A DNA stretch of 32,527 bases, taken from contig JAOAFV010000034.1 in assembly GCA_026416095.1 (NCBI GenBank), positions 1-32,527 of the forward strand. Direction: 5' to 3'. The translations under genes and the position numbers were made by a program. The notes below the pieces were generated by a model. It saw nothing but the letters and a program-made list of their open reading frames with translations. It had not been told where the DNA came from and ran no database searches. The stretch's first letter is position 1. Each line of letters begins with the position of its first letter. This DNA comes from Bacteroidales bacterium (GTDB lineage: Bacteria; Bacteroidota; Bacteroidia; Bacteroidales; GWA2-32-17). Positions 24,690 to 32,527 of the stretch are shown here, in pieces.

Positions 24690-27600
24690 ATGGATAATAA
24701 TAAATTTAATATCATAATAAACAAGCTCGATGAGTTCATTCATAAATATTATCTGAATGAAATTAAAAAAGGTATTGTGTTATTATTTTTAACTTTTTTG
24801 CTGCTTTTCTCTTTTTTTTCTTTTATAGTGTACTTTAACAATCTGTCGATAACAGAAAAAACAATAATTTTTTATTTTTTATTATCGACAATTTTGTTTA
24901 TTTTTTTTAAATTCATTGTGTTTCCGTTAATGAGTCTTTTCAAAATTAGAGAGGGTTTAACCTATTATGATGCCGCTCGTATTATATCTTTTCACTTCAA
25001 AGAAATAGAAGATAGGCTTATAAATATACTTGAACTGGCTTCTTTAGGCAAAACAAGTAATTATTCACAAGAACTAATTGTTGCAAGTATTAATCAGAAA
25101 ATTGATAATATAAAAATGTTTAAATTTAACAAAGCAATCGATTTAAAAAAGTTATATAAATATACAAAAGCATTATTAATAATTTTAATTTTTACAACTA
25201 TTTGTTTTATATATAAACCAGATATTTACATTAAAGGTGCTGAACAAATTTTACATCATAGAACTGTTTTTGAAAAAACTGCCCCATTTAATTTTATATT
25301 ACTAAACGAATCGTTAAAAGTTGAACAAGGTTCAGACTTAAAAATAAAATTAAAAATTGATGGTTTATATATTCCAGAAAGAGTATACATGATAATTGGA
25401 AGTACAAAATTCTTGTTAAGTAGAGATTCTGCAAACTACTTTTCATATCTTTTAAGTAATATTAATAACGATGTAACTTTCCATTTTTATGCCGAAGATT
25501 ATAATTCAAAAGAATATAAAATAAATGTTATTTATCCACCACTTATTTTAGATATTAAAGCAGAAGTTAATCCTCCGGCTTATACAGGTTTATCGCCTTT
25601 TGTTCTGGAAAATACGGGCGACCTAATTGTGCCTGCTGGTAGTAAAATTTCATGGAAAATTAAGTGTGCTAACGCTTCAGATCTCAAATTTTTTATATAT
25701 GATTCTTTAGAAATTAAAGGAGAAAAACATAATGATAATATTTATTCCTTTGCAACTACTCTTTTAAGAAGCTCAGATTATGTAATTGTATCAAAAAATG
25801 ATAAAGATAACATTTTAAAAAAGGTCGAGTATTTTATAAAAGTTATTCCCGATAATTATCCCACAATAGGAATAGACTTTATAAAGGATAGTTCATCGCT
25901 CGTTAATTATTACTTTAAAGGCACTATTTCTGACGATTATGGCTTTACCCGTTTAACATTCAATATTAAGAAAGGAGATTCGCTTATTAAAATAAATCTG
26001 CCTATATCGCAAACTCCAAAGGATCAAGAATTTTATTTTAGTTATAACTTTTCTGAGTTAATTAAAAGTAACGATAAAATAGAGTTTTATTTTGAAGTTT
26101 TTGATAACGATGCAATTAATAAATACAAGTCTACTAAATCTCAAATACTTAAGCTTAATGTACCTACAAAAGAAGTTTTACAAAAAAACTACGAAAAAAG
26201 CAATGAAGAGATAAAAAGCAAGCTTAACGAACTTAATAACGAGATGATTAAAACTAAAAATGAAATTGAAAATTTCAAAAAAGAACTATTAAATACAAGA
26301 TCGATAGGATGGGAACAAATGCAAAAGCTTCAAAGTATTTTAGAAAAACAAAGATTGTTTGAAAGTACTATAAATCAAATTAAAAACGAATTCAAGCAAA
26401 GAAATAATTATATTAATACTTTTTCGGAACAAGAAAAAGAAATTCTCGAAAAACAACAACAACTTCAAAAAATTTTGGAAAACATTATGGACGAAGAGTT
26501 AAAACAAATGATTAATAAAATTAATGAACTCTTACAAAAAGTCGATAAGGAAAGAATACAGCAAATAACAAAAGAATTTGAAATTAAAACTGAAGAGTTA
26601 AGTAAAGAATTAGATAGAGCTATTGAGTTATTTAAAAAACTTGAAATAGAAGAAAAAACAAATAATATAATAAAAGAACTCGAGAAACTTTCGGAAGAAC
26701 AAAACAATTTATCTCAATTATCGGAGAATAAAAAAATCCCACTCGATTCTTTAAAAGATGCCCAAAAACAGCAGAGTGAAAATTTTGAAAATCTAAGAAA
26801 AGAATATGAAAACTTACTCAAAGAAAATAATCAATTGCAATACCCTTTTATGATGCAGTCGTTCAAAGAAGAAATGGAAGCTATACAAAATGAATTTAAT
26901 ATAGGAACTCAACATCTTGAACAAAATAACCGAAGAAATGCTTCTAAAAGTCAGAAAAAAAATTCAATACAAATAAAACAACTTAGCGAGAAAATACAAA
27001 ATATGATGCAGCAGTCGGTTGATGCACAAGCAGAAGAAGATGAAAATACACTTAATTTTTTATTTGATAACCTTTTAACTTTATCGTTTAATCAAGAGGA
27101 GATTTTAAACATGACAAAAAAACTCAAATACGGCGACCCCTTTACCAAAGAAATTATTCAAAAACAAAGTTATATAAGAAGTAACCTAAAAGTTATTGAA
27201 GATTCTTTAAATGCTCTTGCAAAAAGGAATCCTTTAATTGATGAAACCATAAAAAAACACTTAAAGACATTAAAGACCAATCTAAATAAATCTTTCACCA
27301 ACATAGAGCAGTCAAACTTTGGGGCAGCTACAGTTAATCAGCAAACAGTGATGGCCGAGGCCAATGAACTTGCTCTTATTATTAATCAAATACTTCAGCA
27401 AATGAACCAAGAAAGCGATCAGATGTGTGCCGGAAGTCAATGTAAAAGAAAATCTAAAAAAAACTCACGCCCAGTTCCAGGATACGATCAAATGAAAAAC
27501 TTACAACAACAATTAAAGAATCAGTTACAATCTCTTTTAAATGAATTAGAAAAAAGGAGCGAAGAAAAATCTGCAAAACAGATAAATGAGCAAATAGCGA

Positions 27601-28004
27601 AAATGATTTCAATACAAGATAAATTTATGCAAATGTTAAATCGGATGATGCAACAAGAAGGAATAAGTCCCGAAAGTATGCAGAAACTAAAGGAAATTAA
27701 AAATATTACCGAAGAACTTCAAAGAGAAATTGCTAACAAAAATATTACAAGACAAACATTAATGAGACAAGAACAAATTTTAACACGTTTACTAGAAGCC
27801 GAAAAATCCGACAGGGAAAGAGAAATAGAGCAAAAAAGAGAATCAAATCCAGGAAAAAATGATTTTAATCGGAACTTTTTTGAAAATTTAAAGTATAATT
27901 ACAAAAAAGCAACTTCGGAAGATTTTATGGAATTTAATGATTTACCTTTACAAAAATTTTACGAAGATTTATTTAGAAAGTACATAATAAACTTAAAAAA
28001 ATAA
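24690..28004 (+). CDS. DUF4175-family membrane protein with long coiled coil
   Basis: The frame is open from a TTG at 24678, but the ATG at 24690 (MDNNKFNIIINKLDEF) is the more likely start, giving 1104 residues. Two transmembrane segments at about 24-50 and 57-78 and a third near 160-180 (TKALLIILIFTTICFIY) precede a beta-rich region (about 200-480, with PPAYTGLSPFVLENTG). The second half, about 490-1060, is a long Gln/Glu/Lys-rich coiled coil with runs such as EKEILEKQQQLQKILENIM and many Met/Gln repeats. This layout matches the DUF4175 family of Bacteroidota, which has no established function. The gene starts the DUF4175-RsbW-YbeY run, 3 bp before the ATPase gene. A structural or scaffolding role at the envelope is inferred. 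Confidence 0.88.
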   Translation: MDNNKFNIIINKLDEFIHKYYLNEIKKGIVLLFLTFLLLFSFFSFIVYFNNLSITEKTIIFYFLLSTILFIFFKFIVFPLMSLFKIREGLTYYDAARIISFHFKEIEDRLINILELASLGKTSNYSQELIVASINQKIDNIKMFKFNKAIDLKKLYKYTKALLIILIFTTICFIYKPDIYIKGAEQILHHRTVFEKTAPFNFILLNESLKVEQGSDLKIKLKIDGLYIPERVYMIIGSTKFLLSRDSANYFSYLLSNINNDVTFHFYAEDYNSKEYKINVIYPPLILDIKAEVNPPAYTGLSPFVLENTGDLIVPAGSKISWKIKCANASDLKFFIYDSLEIKGEKHNDNIYSFATTLLRSSDYVIVSKNDKDNILKKVEYFIKVIPDNYPTIGIDFIKDSSSLVNYYFKGTISDDYGFTRLTFNIKKGDSLIKINLPISQTPKDQEFYFSYNFSELIKSNDKIEFYFEVFDNDAINKYKSTKSQILKLNVPTKEVLQKNYEKSNEEIKSKLNELNNEMIKTKNEIENFKKELLNTRSIGWEQMQKLQSILEKQRLFESTINQIKNEFKQRNNYINTFSEQEKEILEKQQQLQKILENIMDEELKQMINKINELLQKVDKERIQQITKEFEIKTEELSKELDRAIELFKKLEIEEKTNNIIKELEKLSEEQNNLSQLSENKKIPLDSLKDAQKQQSENFENLRKEYENLLKENNQLQYPFMMQSFKEEMEAIQNEFNIGTQHLEQNNRRNASKSQKKNSIQIKQLSEKIQNMMQQSVDAQAEEDENTLNFLFDNLLTLSFNQEEILNMTKKLKYGDPFTKEIIQKQSYIRSNLKVIEDSLNALAKRNPLIDETIKKHLKTLKTNLNKSFTNIEQSNFGAATVNQQTVMAEANELALIINQILQQMNQESDQMCAGSQCKRKSKKNSRPVPGYDQMKNLQQQLKNQLQSLLNELEKRSEEKSAKQINEQIAKMISIQDKFMQMLNRMMQQEGISPESMQKLKEIKNITEELQREIANKNITRQTLMRQEQILTRLLEAEKSDREREIEQKRESNPGKNDFNRNFFENLKYNYKKATSEDFMEFNDLPLQKFYEDLFRKYIINLKK

Positions 28005-28007
28005 AAA

Positions 28008-28412
28008 ATGAGAAATATAATAAAATTTCCGTCAAGGTTTGAAGTTATAAATGAAGTTGAAAAAATTATTGATGAGCTAACTCAAAAGTATAATATAAAT
28101 AGCGATATCTATGGTAATATTTTAGTTTCGGTGGTAGAGGCAGTAAATAATGCAATAATTCACGGGAATAAATTAGATGAAAGCAAAACTGTAACACTGG
28201 AATATGGAGTAGAAAATGGAGAATTTTGGTTTAGCGTAAAAGACGAAGGGGAAGGCTTTAATTATAAAGATTTACCAGACCCTACAAGCATAGAAAATAT
28301 TGAAAAACCTTATGGTAGAGGAATTTTTCTTATTACCCATCTTGTCGATGAATATCGTTTTGAAGATAATGGTTCAAAAATATATGCTAAAATTAAAATA
28401 AATCCAAATTGA
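28008..28412 (+). CDS. Anti-sigma-factor-like serine/threonine kinase ATPase (RsbW type)
   Basis: The 134-residue GHKL ATPase domain stands alone with no receiver or membrane part. N-box residues appear in VSVVEAVNNAIIHGN (about 41-55), the G1 box in VKDEGEGFNYKDLPDP and the G2 box in PYGRGIFLITHLVDEY. Proteins of this type bind and inactivate a sigma factor, or phosphorylate an anti-anti-sigma protein, in partner-switching systems. No STAS-domain partner or sigma gene is in the window, so its target is unknown. Its TGA overlaps the presumed TTG start of ybeY by 4 bases, so the two are translationally coupled. Confidence 0.9.
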   Translation: MRNIIKFPSRFEVINEVEKIIDELTQKYNINSDIYGNILVSVVEAVNNAIIHGNKLDESKTVTLEYGVENGEFWFSVKDEGEGFNYKDLPDPTSIENIEKPYGRGIFLITHLVDEYRFEDNGSKIYAKIKINPN

Positions 28413-28840
28413 TACAAATTTATTTCTGTTTCAAAAATATAAAAAATTTGCCAATTAAAAGGAAAAAAATTAAAGAATTAATAAAAAAAATCTTTATTGA
28501 CTTTAATATAAGTGAAGCAGATATTACAATTATATTTGTCAATAATAACTTTATAAGAAGGCTAAATAAGCAATATTTCAAAAGAAATTATAATACCGAT
28601 ATTATAACTTTAAACTACAACGATGTAAAAGATAAAAATATTATTGCTGATATTTTTATTTCTACAGAGCAAGTAAAGGAAAATTCGAAAGATTATAAAT
28701 GCGACTTTAAAACCGAACTTCTTAGAGTTATTGTACATGGAATTTTGCACACCATTGGTTTTTCAGACAATTCAAACGAAGAAAAACAAAAAATGCATGA
28801 TTTAGAGAACTACTATATCAAAGTGTTTAACACTAATTAG
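28409..28840 (+). CDS. ybeY: Endoribonuclease YbeY (rRNA maturation factor)
   Basis: The 143-residue metal-dependent RNase of 16S rRNA maturation is recognised by NKQYFKRNYNTDIITLNY and IADIFISTEQVKENSKDY, with RVIVHGILHTIGFSDNS (about 109-125). The usual zinc site is H-x3-H-x5-H. Here the first two His residues are present (HGILH), but the third His of the canonical GYDH is missing. GFSDNSNEEKQKMH follows instead, as in many Bacteroidota homologues as far as I recall. The start appears to be TTG at 28409, overlapping the upstream TGA as TTGA. No ATG precedes the conserved region in frame. Confidence 0.9.
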   Translation: MIQIYFCFKNIKNLPIKRKKIKELIKKIFIDFNISEADITIIFVNNNFIRRLNKQYFKRNYNTDIITLNYNDVKDKNIIADIFISTEQVKENSKDYKCDFKTELLRVIVHGILHTIGFSDNSNEEKQKMHDLENYYIKVFNTN

Positions 28841-28841
28841 T

Positions 28842-29276
28842 TCAAATATTTCTGTAAATGTTAATAATCCAGTTAATAATCAGAATAAAGAAAATTATTA
28901 TTTTAATGTAAGAATTTAATGGCTTAGTGGTAAATTCGTAAAAAGTATTTTTCTTTTTAAAAATATCATACACTAACCAGATGCATACTATAAAAATAAA
29001 CAAATTAAAAGGTATTGCCAGTAAATTGTAAGATAACGATTCAGCAATTTTGCCTTTAATTAAGCAAATTGTTGCTCTTCCCATTCCACAACCCGGGCAA
29101 GCAACTCCTGTAATTAATTTAAAAAAACAAAAGTTGTGGCTATGAAATGCATTATCAAACAAAAAAAGAAACACATAACCCCCTATTATTGCCAATAATA
29201 GAAGTATTTTTTTGAAAAAAAAATTTTGCAATACCTTACTGAAGGCAGTGAGATAATTTTTTAAAATTGTATTCAC
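28842..29276 (-). CDS. DUF2752 membrane protein
   Basis: The 144-residue protein has a cysteine motif ITGVACPGCGMGRATICLI (about 50-68) characteristic of DUF2752, flanked by hydrophobic segments at about 20-42, 82-104 and 122-142. The Cys-Pro-Gly-Cys pair may bind metal or be redox-active; the family function is not established. The start appears to be GTG at 29276, which overlaps the upstream TM2 gene by 41 bp and implies coupled translation. A later start inside the same frame cannot be excluded. It sits tail-to-tail with ybeY, with one base between their ends. Confidence 0.88.
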   Translation of the reverse strand: MNTILKNYLTAFSKVLQNFFFKKILLLLAIIGGYVFLFLFDNAFHSHNFCFFKLITGVACPGCGMGRATICLIKGKIAESLSYNLLAIPFNLFIFIVCIWLVYDIFKKKNTFYEFTTKPLNSYIKIIIFFILIINWIINIYRNI

Positions 29277-29574
29277 GAGTTCTTTGCGTAACAGTAAACC
29301 AGTCGATTATTGTCCATATACCTATGCCACCACATGTTAGCAACTTTAATATACCCATCGTAACATCATCAAGTAAAAACCTGTCGATTCCTAATGCGCC
29401 AACAAGAATAGAAATGATTAATAACGTTGATGGTTCTTTGTAATCCAGAGAGCATATTAAAGAATATTTGCTATCGTCAATTTTAGCCAACTGTTCTTGA
29501 ATGTACAATAATTTTTCAGGTGGAAATTTGTTGCCAAACTGTGCTATAAAAAAATCTATCTTGTTTTTTTCCAT
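29236..29574 (-). CDS. TM2-domain membrane protein
   Basis: The 112-residue protein has an N-terminal cytoplasmic part of about 48 residues (NKFPPEKLLYIQEQLAKIDD). The TM2 domain contains two transmembrane helices joined by a short turn: PSTLLIISILVGALGIDRFL and GILKLLTCGGIGIWTIIDWF (about 50-93). TM2 proteins are common next to DUF2752 genes in Bacteroidota, as seen here. Function is unknown, possibly a membrane microdomain or transport accessory. It is the first gene of a two-gene unit with a -7 box about 22 bp upstream. Confidence 0.9.
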   Translation of the reverse strand: MEKNKIDFFIAQFGNKFPPEKLLYIQEQLAKIDDSKYSLICSLDYKEPSTLLIISILVGALGIDRFLLDDVTMGILKLLTCGGIGIWTIIDWFTVTQRTREYNFKKLSHCLQ

Positions 29575-29595
29575 ATAAAAAATAATTTATAACTT

Positions 29596-29603
29596 CAAAT
29601 GTA
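29596..29603 (-). promoter_or_regulatory. Bacteroidota -7 box for the TM2/DUF2752 pair
   Basis: On the minus strand the site reads TACATTTG, a full TAnnTTTG match, 21 bp before the TM2 ATG. It would give a leader of about 15 nt. Confidence 0.4.
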
Positions 29604-29669
29604 GAAAAATTTAAAATAAAAACATATTACAAAACATTTGTTTTAATGCAAGTTTGATACAAAATATTT

Positions 29670-29677
29670 TATTTTTG
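29670..29677 (+). promoter_or_regulatory. Bacteroidota -7 box for pckA
   Basis: TATTTTTG matches TAnnTTTG and lies 43 bp before the pckA ATG. A TTTG at 29653-29656 is too close (13 bp) and one at 29637-29640 too far (29 bp) to be an ideal -33 element. Confidence 0.4.
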
Positions 29678-29720
29678 TGAATACATTATTACTTTTGAAT
29701 TCGTTAAATATGAAAATTAT

Positions 29721-31355
29721 ATGGTTAATAAAATAAGGTCGTGGTTAGAATCGTTTGATATACTGAATAATACCGAAATATATTATAATCTATCTTACGA
29801 AGAGTTATATATTCACGAAGTGAATCCTAACAATAAGGGTTTTGAAAAAGTTTTTGTAACCAAATGTGGTGCCATTGCTGTTGATACGGGTATATATACA
29901 GGGCGTAGCCCAAAAGATAAGTATATTGTTTTTGATGAAAATACAGCCAATGTAATTTGGTGGCAGAACGCTGAAAATAAAAAATCGGACAATAAACCTC
30001 TCACTATCGAAAAGTGGAAATATCTTTTGCAATTGATGAAACAGCACTTGTCGGGTAGAAAACTATTTGTGAACGATGTATATGCAGGAGCAAGCGAAAG
30101 TTCAAGAATCAAGATAAGATTTGTAAGCGAAATTGCATGGGCGTCGCACTTTGTAAAAAATATGTTTATAAATATTCCACCCGAAGAAATTGAAAGTTTT
30201 ACCCCAGATTTTATTATTTTTCATGCTCCTTACCTGATAAATGAAAAGTGGAAGGAGATGCAAATGAACAGTGAAATTTTTATTGTTTTTAACCTTACTG
30301 AACGAATAGCCCTTATTGGTGGCACATGGTATGGCGGCGAAATAAAGAAAGGTGTTTTTACTATAATGAATTATTATTTACCGCTCAAAGGGGTGCTTTC
30401 AATGCATTGTTCGGCGAATATGGGAAAAGAAAAAGGTGATGTTGCTCTTTTTTTTGGATTATCGGGGACAGGTAAAACATCGCTTTCGGCCGACCCAAAA
30501 CGTTTGTTAATAGGCGACGATGAACATGGATGGGATAATGAAGGAATTTTTAACTTCGAAGGTGGTTGTTACGCTAAATGCATTAATCTTAACCCAGATA
30601 AGGAACGCGATATTTATAACGCTATCAAGAGAAATGCTATTCTAGAAAATGTTGTGTACGATGTAACCACTGGTGAAATAGATTTTAATAATGCGAGTAA
30701 AACAGAAAACACAAGAGCATCGTATCCGCTTTATCATATTGAAAATATTGTCAAGCCTGTTTCGAAGGGTGGACATCCGCAAAATATTATATTTCTTACT
30801 GCCGATGCTTTTGGAGTATTACCTCCTGTTGCAATTCTTGACGAAAAACAAGCAATGTATTATTTTATAAACGGCTATACTTCTAAGCTTGCTGGTACCG
30901 AGCGTGGAATTATTGAACCAATACCAACGTTTTCTGCATGTTTTGGTGCAGCCTTTTTACCATTGCCTCCTATATATTATGCCGAATTGTTAGAAAAGAA
31001 AATTAAAGAACATAAGACAAAAGTTTATTTGATAAATACCGGCTGGGTAGCTGGTCCTTATGGTACGGGTTACAGAATAGATATAAACTTAACACGTAAG
31101 ATTATTGATTACGTTTTAAATGGTGTAATTGAAAAACAAGATTTTACTGTATTTCCTATCTTTAATTTTAAAATTCCTACAAGTTTACCAGAGTTTGACA
31201 ACTCAATACTTAATCCAGTTAATTTATGGCCTAATAAAGAAGATTATCAAATACAATTAAGAACCCTTGCTAAGCACTTTATTGAAAATTTTAAGCAATT
31301 TGAAAATACAAAATTAGGAAAAGAAGTTTCAAATTTTGGACCAAGTTTATTATAA
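29721..31355 (+). CDS. pckA: Phosphoenolpyruvate carboxykinase (ATP)
   Basis: This 544-residue gluconeogenic enzyme interconverts oxaloacetate plus ATP with phosphoenolpyruvate, CO2 and ADP. Family features are GRSPKDKYIV (61-70, oxaloacetate-binding Arg), GGTWYGGEIKKGVFTIMNYY (catalytic Lys), MHCSANMG (metal-binding His229), the kinase-1a P-loop GLSGTGKTS (246-254), and LIGDDEHGWDNEG with the metal-binding Asp residues. Near the C-terminus NTGWVAGPYGTGYRI carries the adenine-binding region. The length is normal and no motif is missing. In anaerobic Bacteroidota the enzyme often runs toward oxaloacetate during succinate formation. An out-of-frame ATG at 29709 is not used. It is monocistronic, between the TM2 promoter region and tRNA-Lys. 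Confidence 0.98.
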   Translation: MVNKIRSWLESFDILNNTEIYYNLSYEELYIHEVNPNNKGFEKVFVTKCGAIAVDTGIYTGRSPKDKYIVFDENTANVIWWQNAENKKSDNKPLTIEKWKYLLQLMKQHLSGRKLFVNDVYAGASESSRIKIRFVSEIAWASHFVKNMFINIPPEEIESFTPDFIIFHAPYLINEKWKEMQMNSEIFIVFNLTERIALIGGTWYGGEIKKGVFTIMNYYLPLKGVLSMHCSANMGKEKGDVALFFGLSGTGKTSLSADPKRLLIGDDEHGWDNEGIFNFEGGCYAKCINLNPDKERDIYNAIKRNAILENVVYDVTTGEIDFNNASKTENTRASYPLYHIENIVKPVSKGGHPQNIIFLTADAFGVLPPVAILDEKQAMYYFINGYTSKLAGTERGIIEPIPTFSACFGAAFLPLPPIYYAELLEKKIKEHKTKVYLINTGWVAGPYGTGYRIDINLTRKIIDYVLNGVIEKQDFTVFPIFNFKIPTSLPEFDNSILNPVNLWPNKEDYQIQLRTLAKHFIENFKQFENTKLGKEVSNFGPSLL

Positions 31356-31390
31356 CTTAAAAACTTTTACTAAATTTGAAGCATGAAAAT

Positions 31391-31463
31391 CGACCCGTAG
31401 CTCAGCTGGTAGAGCACGTGACTCTTAATCATGGGGTCGTGGGTTCGAATCCCACCGGGTCGA
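31391..31463 (+). tRNA. tRNA-Lys (anticodon CUU)
   Basis: This is a 73-nt cloverleaf. The acceptor stem CGACCCG pairs with CGGGTCG, the D arm is GCTC-AGCTGGTA-GAGC, the anticodon stem CGTGA pairs with TCATG, and the loop CTCTTAA gives anticodon CTT, which reads AAG. The variable loop is GGGTC and the T arm is GTGGG-TTCGAAT-CCCAC. The discriminator base is A and CCA is not encoded. It follows pckA by 35 bp and is probably intact and functional. Confidence 0.95.
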
Positions 31464-31473
31464 CTTAATAGAA

Positions 31474-31490
31474 GTGCCCATAGCTCAGTT
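31474..31490 (+). pseudogene. 5' stub of a second tRNA gene
   Basis: GTGCCCATAGCTCAGTT has the exact layout of a tRNA 5' end: a seven-base acceptor strand, TA at positions 8-9, the D-stem strand GCTC and then AGTT. After 31490 the expected GGTAGAGC is replaced by unrelated AT-rich sequence, and no 3' half follows. It starts 10 bp after tRNA-Lys, so it is likely the remnant of a tandem tRNA cut by insertion or deletion. The amino-acid identity cannot be told. Confidence 0.6.
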
Positions 31491-31513
31491 AAGTTGATCT
31501 TAAACACTAATAA

Positions 31514-32203
31514 TTAAAATTTTTCTTTTATTTCATTTAAATTAGCAAACCAATAATTTTTATAAGGATCGGGTACTTTTGATATGTCGGAAGTTTTAAA
31601 AAATAACAATACTTTTACGTTCAAGTTGTGTGAGTTAAAATTTTTATTTTCAAAAATTCTTTTGTAACCATCAATCTTTCTGTAGGCATCGGTAAATTCA
31701 GTTCCTTTTGGATCGATAAATAAAATGCTGTAGTTATTATCTTTCTTAAGCCAAAAGATAAAATCTGGTTTAAACTTTTCTATTCTGTTTGTTTTGGGTT
31801 GATAATAAGGTATATAAACTTCATCGAGAGTTTCATCTATTTTTGAGAAAAACCACCAGTCGAATTTGCTAAAGAAGTTATTTTCTTGCTGAATGTAGTT
31901 TTCTAATTCGTTTACAAAATTAATTTCACTTTTTGTTTTAATGATGTGTTGCATATAAATTTCTTTTTCGCTTTCAGACAAGGCAATGGGAATATAATAA
32001 TGGTTAGCTAAATCCTAAAACTTATTTTTTTCCCCGCCATACTCTACTTGACTTTCTTTTACATATTTTTGAGATACTTCTTCTATTTCCTTTGCGTACT
32101 CTAATGCTTTTTGTGGTTCTTTTTGAATTTTTTCTGCAATTTCTTTAAGTTTTTTATCCTTTTCTTTATAAGATAAAATCTTTTTTATTTTTTGTTCAAT
32201 CTT
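31514..32203 (-). pseudogene. Type III restriction endonuclease (Res) subunit, C-terminal remnant
   Basis: The open part (31514-31981 from a TTG, or from 32014 without a start codon) encodes the C-terminal nuclease domain typical of type III Res subunits and related SF2-helicase nucleases. It contains FDWWFFSKIDETLDEVYIPY, KFKPDFIFWL and LFIDPKGTEFTDAYRKIDGY, in which PD...DPKG is the PD-(D/E)xK active site. Translation upstream continues in the same frame through DLANHYYIPIALS, is interrupted by a TAG at 32015-32017, and goes on for 62 more codons ending in EYGGEKNKF before a TAA at 32204-32206. The helicase domains, expected as several hundred more residues, are absent. It is a decayed fragment, not a functional nuclease. 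Confidence 0.7.
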
Positions 32204-32291
32204 TTACCTTCATTTATTTAATATTTCCTTTAGTTCTAGATATTAATTATCAAAATAAGCATGGGGGAAATACAATAATTAAAATAATACC

Positions 32292-32441
32292 TCACTCCTC
32301 CCACACCTTATCAATCACCCGCTTGATTTTTCCCTCGTAGGTTTTTATTAACTCCCGACAACCCTCACCCAACTTTTGCTCGGTTTCGATCCGATCGATA
32401 ATACGCTGCTTGAAGGAAAGAGATAGAAGAAAAGAAGACAT
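32292..32441 (-). pseudogene. Type I restriction-modification subunit, C-terminal tail remnant
   Basis: A 49-codon frame from ATG 32439-32441 to TGA 32292-32294 encodes KQRIIDRIETEQKLGEG, ELIKTYEGKIKRVIDKVWEE and a short hydrophobic start. The pattern ending in a Lys-Ile helix and VWxE is the characteristic last helix of type I RM proteins (HsdM or HsdS C-termini). Everything before it is missing. GC content is visibly higher than in the flanking DNA, so it came from another genome or lineage. The segment 32204-32291, between it and the Res remnant, shows nothing recognisable. Confidence 0.55.
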
Positions 32442-32527
32442 TAATCTTTAAAATTACATAAGCAATCAAAATGCTCTTTATCTTTTTTCTGTAGCAAATC
32501 TAAAATAATACCTACACACTCTTCTAT
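32441..32527 (-). CDS. C-terminal end of an unidentified gene, 5' part outside window
   Basis: The frame is open from the window edge to the TAA at 32441-32443 and gives 28 residues ending LLQKKDKEHFDCLCNFKD. Its stop shares one base with the ATG of the next small frame (TAATG), a translational-coupling layout typical of operons. The sequence is too short to identify; it may be a gene of the same restriction island. Confidence 0.35.
   Translation of the reverse strand: MEECVGIILDLLQKKDKEHFDCLCNFKD

Noticed and set aside
26465-26707. Minus-strand 80-codon frame opposite the DUF4175 coiled coil
   Set aside because: Its Ser/Phe/Leu-rich sequence is the complement of Glu/Lys/Gln codons, a usual antisense artefact.
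31474-31490. The stub as merely a partial duplication of the tRNA-Lys 5' end
   Set aside because: The acceptor strand GTGCCCA differs from CGACCCG of tRNA-Lys, so it stems from a different tRNA rather than a copy.
1-32527. CRISPR arrays, insertion sequences, transposase genes or rRNA
   Set aside because: No regularly spaced repeats, transposase motifs, terminal inverted repeats or rRNA stretches were found on reading.

Overview
The window is about 32.5 kb of AT-rich DNA from a member of the Bacteroidota, most likely Bacteroidales-like. Supporting signs are a full-length SprA (type IX secretion), the Bacteroidota-type serC-serA-DUF1015 cluster, DUF4175, -7 boxes of the form TAnnTTTG, almost no Shine-Dalgarno sites, and a short SerA with the lineage-typical active-site tail. 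Most of it is an ordinary chromosomal core. The two ends are accessory DNA.

Left end (1-2870): a diversity-generating retroelement (DGR). In order it holds the 3' end of a FISUMP-domain target gene with its variable repeat (VR), a GC-rich hairpin, a DGR-type reverse transcriptase with the LPIGNLTSQ and YVDD motifs, a small MutS-like accessory protein, an Avd four-helix protein and a template-repeat-like (TR) segment. VR and TR align without gaps over 99 bp. By my hand count 14 of the 23 mismatches fall on TR adenines, the adenine-mutagenesis signature. The TR copy is shorter than the variable region, has lost its 3' part, and shows non-adenine differences where an AAC codon would be expected. 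The element therefore looks partly decayed, or recently separated from its true template. This is the most unusual system in the window.

Centre, minus strand (2872-16161): one long co-directional block transcribed valS, small lipoprotein, pdxA, ruvA, sprA, sensor kinase, with gaps of 15 bp or less or overlaps. A -7 box lies just before valS. Then come two secreted or lipoprotein genes (16691-18034), a plus-strand unknown gene (18125-18655), the serC-serA-DUF1015-yggS operon (22586 down to 18626) and gcvT-comB (24609 down to 22790).

Right part: plus-strand DUF4175, RsbW-like ATPase and ybeY, in overlapping or closely spaced order (24690-28840). A divergent minus-strand TM2/DUF2752 pair follows, then plus-strand pckA and a tRNA-Lys(CUU).

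Right end (31474-32527): immediately after tRNA-Lys is a 17-nt 5' stub of a second tRNA. It is followed by fragments of restriction-modification genes: the C-terminal part of a type III Res subunit interrupted by an in-frame TAG, and the last 40 or so residues of a type I RM subunit. This looks like a decayed island or deletion junction at a tRNA locus.
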